A DNA stretch of 64,000 bases from Raphanus sativus. Lineage: Eukaryota > Streptophyta > Magnoliopsida > Brassicales > Brassicaceae. Position 1 is the stretch's first letter. Each line of letters starts with the position of its first letter. The stretch is from the NCBI RefSeq assembly GCF_000801105.2, contig NC_079519.1:11964668-12028667 (forward strand), read 5' to 3'. The notes beneath the pieces are model-generated. The model saw only the letters and a program-made list of their open reading frames with translations, ran no database searches and was not told the DNA's origin. This document shows, one piece after another, positions 59,528 to 64,000 of this stretch. The translations under genes and the position numbers were made by a program.

Positions 59528-62500
59528 TTTACATCATATGACAGTTTTTGAGTTTTAATAACAGTATAAGGCAGTTTCAACTCCTCAGACACTTTTTCTT
59601 AACTTGTTCTCATTTTTCTAACTAAAACATAACTAGTAGGACCCACACTTTACAATTTACATTAACTTTCTCTTCTCTCTATGTGATTATGACCTCGTTT
59701 TTTTTCTTCCTTTTGAGAAATTTGTTTGGTTTTTTTTCCTTCTTTTACTCTTTGAATCATTTTTTGCTGCAAATCATTTTTTTATTATCATAATTTCATC
59801 TTCTCTTTTGTCTTTTTATTACAGATCTACAGATCTAAAAAATCAATGCAAACTTATCTGTTTTTTCTCTTTTTGCTTCCCAAATATGAGATGAAGCAGA
59901 AATACATTAGAAAGAGCCACTAATCGATGGTGGATCTTCTTTTATCATCACCATCAGATCACCTTCTCAAAGCTGCAAGGATAGTTGTGACCAGTTCGAG
60001 CTTCTCCGACGCGGCTTTCCTTAGTCGTGAAAGCTTGATGAACAACAATGGTCACTTTTGATTTTATTTCACATATGGTCCCTTGACTCTTGGTATATTC
60101 ATTTCTGCCCCTAAAATTTCTGATTTGCAAATATATCCTTTTCAAATTAACTCTTCACTACAGACCATACGTTCCATGATTACACGAACGGATCCTTGAA
60201 CTTCTGGAAATTTTCTATTCGATTTTGATCTTTGCAAATTGCAGAAATAATTTTTTAATTTAATATACACTACCATATTTGTTGTACACATGTACACTAC
60301 CATATTTGTTGTACACAACTACACATGTACGTCATCAACATTTATTGTAGACATGTACACTAACGAATGTACACAACTACACACTTGTGAATCATTTTGT
60401 GCGTTATTTCATGATGCTCGTATGTAAACATATGTACACGACACTACATACACAAAATATACCATCCATGTGTACGTAGATTCATGTGTACACCATTCAA
60501 CTTATACAATAATTCACATGCACACATTCTAAAAATAAACTTGTACATGTGTACACATGTATATGTGTACAATGTTTATCCAAATGTACATGAATACTCG
60601 ATATTCTGCATCTAGACCATTTTACTTGTACATGATTCACAAATTGAGTGATATTTCATGATTTTAATGTTATTGTACATGTGGATGATAAAAAAAATCA
60701 TCAGATATCATTGTAGAGTGTGTACATGTGATTTTAATATCCACATATACAATGACATTAAAATCATGCAATATCACTCAATTTGTGTATCATGTACAAG
60801 TAAAATGGTATAAATGTGGAATATCGAGCATTCATGTACATTTGGATAAATAGTGTGTACACTATGATAATAGTGTACACATGTACATTGTGATGGATAA
60901 TGTACACTTTAAGGTGGACAAATTTCCAAAAAATTACAAATGTGGTTTTAAAAATGTAGAAAACATTTTGAAATGCATTACATCTTAAAATATTACAAGT
61001 AGCTCAATTAACATATCTACATATACACAAATTAACATATCTACATGTACACTTTACCATCTACATGTATACTTTACCATGTACACAATACAGTGTATAC
61101 AAATTAACATATCTACAAATAGTTCAATATTAACATATCTACATGTACACTTTACCATGTACATAATATACCATGTACACAAATTATAATATGAAACCGT
61201 TCAGTTCTGTCCAAAATGCATAAAATGAAACCATAAATTTAAAAGGCATTTGGCATGTACACTATACCATGTACACGCATTATTATATCTTCATGTATAA
61301 TGATTCATATTTATATCAATTAACTTGTATAATAATACATGGACACCAGATAATATTTTAATTTTATTTGCAATGATATTTACATATGATAATTAAGAAT
61401 ACATAACAATGATCGCAATGATAGTCAAAATTACCAATGTGTATATACATATAAATGATCGTCAAAATCACCAATGTGTACATAAATATAAATGATAATC
61501 AAAATCACCAATATTGTATGATTTTAATGGTTTTAAATATTTTATCTTAGTTCAATTTAATCATTTTAAGTTACATTTTAGGTGTATAATTTTCATTTGT
61601 GTATTTATTTGCATATCACAAGGGTTTAAATGAAAATTTAGAAGTTTGAAGATGAACTTAAAAAGCAATCTGCACGTTCAAAAATATTGTGGTCAAAATT
61701 GAAATAAGACAAAAATTTAAGAACTAGACATGCAAAATGCCAAAGTTAGCCATTGTTGCTCTTGAGATTTTCTTGCCGGTTGTAGGGGGCGCTAAAGAGG
61801 GACTGAAGTCACAGCGATGATGAATCACAACGAAAAAAGGAGCAAAGACACAACACGGAAGATTAAGCTACACTGAGAACGCGACAGACCTGTCGTTGTC
61901 ATGGTGGATGAATTTCTTGATTTTCATGATGGACGATGGGTCTTCTGCATCATCTTCGCCGTCGTCTATGTCTCCGCCGTCGTCTATATCTCCGTCGTTG
62001 ATATGCCAAAGTCGATAACGTTTATGCCGTTGATATTTTATGTATATGTTATTATTACACCATCATCAAAACTGTACCTTCATATATCTTAAAAGATAGA
62101 TTAAGCAACAAAGATTATAATTGTATTAAAGTTTTTTTTTTGAAATAATAATCTGAAGAATCAGATTTTAATTTAGAAAAAATAGAAAGTTTGGGAGGAA
62201 GAAGACGAAGAAGAAGACATATAGAAGAATCTATTTTATTTATGATTTGTTTTGACCCTTAGATTAATATAAAATGAATGGTTGTGATGAATCATGTCAA
62301 TAAAAAAAAATATAAATAAAACTTAGTTAGCACATACAATTGGTTAGAGGTTTATCCAGTTAGTTTGGTTCTACTTGGTTAGATAAAACTATCTTAATAG
62401 TAACCAGCGCAAGTTGGCCTAGTGGTCTTGAGGAAGCCAAAGGCTCCAATACGAACCCGTGTTCGATACGCGCTGGCCACGGAATGATTTAGGTCTCTTG

Positions 62501-62665
62501 AGGGTACATACGCAGGCTGGTTCCGGGTTCAGGGGGATTAGTCGGTTGGCCACGGCCGCCGGATCACCTCCTGATTATTCAAAAAAAAAAAACTATCTTA
62601 ATAGTAGAAACTGTTTCATAGTTGAATAATAAACTTAAAACTGATCTATGGTGTAATATTTTTTT
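59528..62665. mobile_element. Non-autonomous MULE-like DNA element B with TACATGTGTACA arrays
   Basis: The left end (59530-59590) shares TTTGAGTTTTAATAACAG and CAGTTTC words with the reverse complement of 62607-62665 (TCAGTTTTAAGTTTATTATTC, CAGTTTCTACT), forming imperfect long inverted ends. The interior has dozens of ACATGTGTACA/GTACAC words (60270-61320). It is related to element A (5880-8195) by end sequence and by the arrays. No transposase. A SINE is inserted near its right end. Confidence 0.5.
62403..62588 (+). mobile_element. tRNA-derived SINE with perfect target duplication
   Basis: A body of about 180 bp with an A-box-like TGGCCTAGTGGTC (62416-62428) and a B-box-like GTGTTCGATACGC (62459-62471). 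It ends in poly(A) at about 62580. It is flanked by the 18-bp direct repeat AAAACTATCTTAATAGTA (62385-62402 and 62589-62606). It resembles the Brassicaceae tRNA-type SINE families. Confidence 0.9.
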
Positions 62666-63171
62666 TTTAATGAAAAACAAAGTTCAGAGTTTCAAAAAAA
62701 GAAGCCAAAGTTCAAAAAAAAAAAGATTGCCTTAAAAATGGTAAAAGTCTCGTAGTAATAAATTCTTAACGTGAGATAAAGTTGATATATGATTCAGACA
62801 GACAATGGTTACATAATTTTCTTTTATTTACACTTTTATATTTATCATTATCGCCCCCAAATCACTCCTCTCAAGAGTTGTTGTTGTTGTCCGTCCAAGA
62901 TATATCTAAAAATTAGGGTTCTTTTTTTTTTGCTCTCTGTTTGTTCGTTCACTGTTTCATCTCTATATCTTAATCTTCACCTTCGCTTTCAATTCGATCC
63001 GCTCAAATTCGAAGATTTTCTTCTAGATTTCCTCAAAGGTCACTGTTCAAATTTACCCCCTTGGAACTGATTTTTACAAATCTGATGGAGTTTTGATTTT
63101 TTTTTTGTCTAGGCAGGTTTGAAGGTGAAGAAGCATTTGGTTTGGTGTCTGTGATGATCTCGTAGGCGATT
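62666..63171 (+). promoter_or_regulatory. EMF2 upstream region and 5' leader
   Basis: No other gene seen. The pyrimidine-rich leader (62920-63110) has a possible 5'-UTR intron ending CTAG near 63111 or CAG near 63117, before the ATG at 63172. Confidence 0.45.
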
Positions 63172-64000
63172 ATGCCAGGCATTCCTCTCGTGTCTCCTGA
63201 ACCCTCTTCGTATGTTCTCTTTCACTTCTCGCTTCCCATTTGATTATTAAAAGCTTAAAGCTTTACTCTTTTTTTTTTTTTTTTTTTTTTGAAAGAGTAT
63301 TCTTTAGTATGATAGTTTAGACAGTGAGTTGAAGCACCTTTGAGCTTCTCTTTTTTTTTGTGTATGAATCTCTCAGTTGTTCAAGAAGCACAGATTCGAT
63401 GTGCCATGAAGACTCCCGTGTTCTTATGTCTGAAGAGGAGGAGATTGCTGCTGAAGAGAGCTTGGCTGCCTATTGCAAGCCTGTCGAACTCTACAACATT
63501 CTTCAGCGCCGTGCTATTAGGAATGTATGTCTTGTCTTGTCTTTCTTTAACACAAAGAATGCATCTCTCATCTTCCTATCCGTAACCATTTCTCTCCTCT
63601 CTCCCTCCCGTGTAGCCCTTGTTTCTTCAGAGATGTTTGCATTATAAGATTGAAGCTAAACATAAAAGGAGGTATTGTCTTTTTTTTTCTTCTTCTTCTT
63701 CTTCAGTATTAGACTAACATTAATAAGTTTTTTGGGGACTTTTCCCTTTGGTTAATCAATTTAATTGTTGCGGTGCAGAATACAAATGAGTGTGTTCCTC
63801 TCGGGCACTATAGATGCTGGGGTACAAACTCAAAAGCTCTTCCCTCTCTATATTCTGTTGGCAAGACTTGTTTCTCCTAAGCCTGTTGCGGAGGTATCCC
63901 TCATCAAGACACAATTGGATTGATCTTTATCTGATGTCCAGTTATAACTCACCGCTAACATTTTCTTTTGGAATTCTTAAATTATAGTATTCTGCAGTAT
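63172..64000 (+). CDS. EMF2: EMBRYONIC FLOWER 2 (Polycomb PRC2 Su(z)12-type subunit), 5' part only
   Basis: Exons 63172-63209, 63377-63524, 63616-63671, 63779-63893 and 63988->64000 join in frame. They give MPGIPLVSPEPSS…CSRSTDSMCHEDSRV, then SEEEEIAAEESLAAYCKPVELY, then RRAIRNP, FLQRCLHYKIEAKHKRR and FLSGTIDAGVQTQKLFPLYI. This is the EMF2 N-terminus as I recall it from Arabidopsis (AT5G51230). EMF2 is the Su(z)12 homologue that, with CLF/SWN, FIE and MSI1, deposits H3K27me3 and represses the floral programme. The C2H2 finger and VEFS box lie beyond the window. No damage is visible in the part shown. Confidence 0.93.

Noticed and set aside
62403..62480. Possible tRNA gene
   Set aside because: The A- and B-box-like words are embedded in a longer unit with poly(A) and target duplications, and no full cloverleaf is apparent, so it is a SINE.
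1..64000. CRISPR arrays, bacterial operons or riboswitches
   Set aside because: Introns, plant gene families and plant transposons show a nuclear plant genome; none of the repeats has a regular spacer pattern with unique spacers.

Overview
This is a plant nuclear window: about 65-70% A+T by eye, GT-AG introns, and abundant LTR, LINE, SINE, Helitron and MITE debris. The recognisable genes are Brassicaceae-like. U-box receptor-like kinases, a class B acid phosphatase and EMF2 recall, from memory, the Arabidopsis thaliana chromosome 5 segment AT5G51270 / AT5G51260 / AT5G51230. The genus cannot be fixed from sequence alone; Brassica or Raphanus would fit the transposon load and gene spacing.

Layout. 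Positions 1-43200 hold a head-to-tail tandem family of four genes for proteins with a USP-like N-terminus, a coiled coil, a kinase and a C-terminal U-box (PUB53-like). Copy 1 (1-2315) is cut by the window edge and has lost one splice donor. Copy 2 (16305-25364) is split in exon 6 by a 5.85-kb Copia element, itself carrying a nested solo LTR. Copy 3 (27644-30560) and copy 4 (40145-43173) are intact on inspection, with nine coding exons each and 748 and 772 aa. The gaps between copies are filled by an Athila-like LTR, a minisatellite, a MULE-like element with TACATGTGTACA arrays, two 5'-truncated LINEs, a Copia gag remnant and a non-autonomous LTR element.

Positions 44400-53300 hold a Cassandra-type solo LTR containing 5S rRNA-like sequence, a vacuolar/secreted HAD acid phosphatase gene (plus strand), small MITEs, and a complete 727-aa five-RRM gene on the minus strand (MRD1, pre-rRNA processing). 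The MRD1 start codon is split by an intron. Positions 53300-62700 are transposon territory: a Mariner-like MITE, nested Helitrons, a LINE, and a second TACATGTGTACA element that has captured a tRNA-derived SINE. The window ends in the first exons of EMF2, a Polycomb PRC2 subunit.

Function. The kinase/U-box proteins are probable signalling kinases with E3 ligase activity, MRD1 is a nucleolar ribosome-biogenesis factor, and EMF2 is a floral repressor. They are neighbours by chromosomal position and share no evident pathway. I saw no clear previously undescribed system. The best second-look items are the mosaic tandem array with two damaged members, the MRD1 split start codon, the paired palindrome-array transposons, the nested 5S-bearing LTRs, and a Helitron carrying an unidentified coding fragment.
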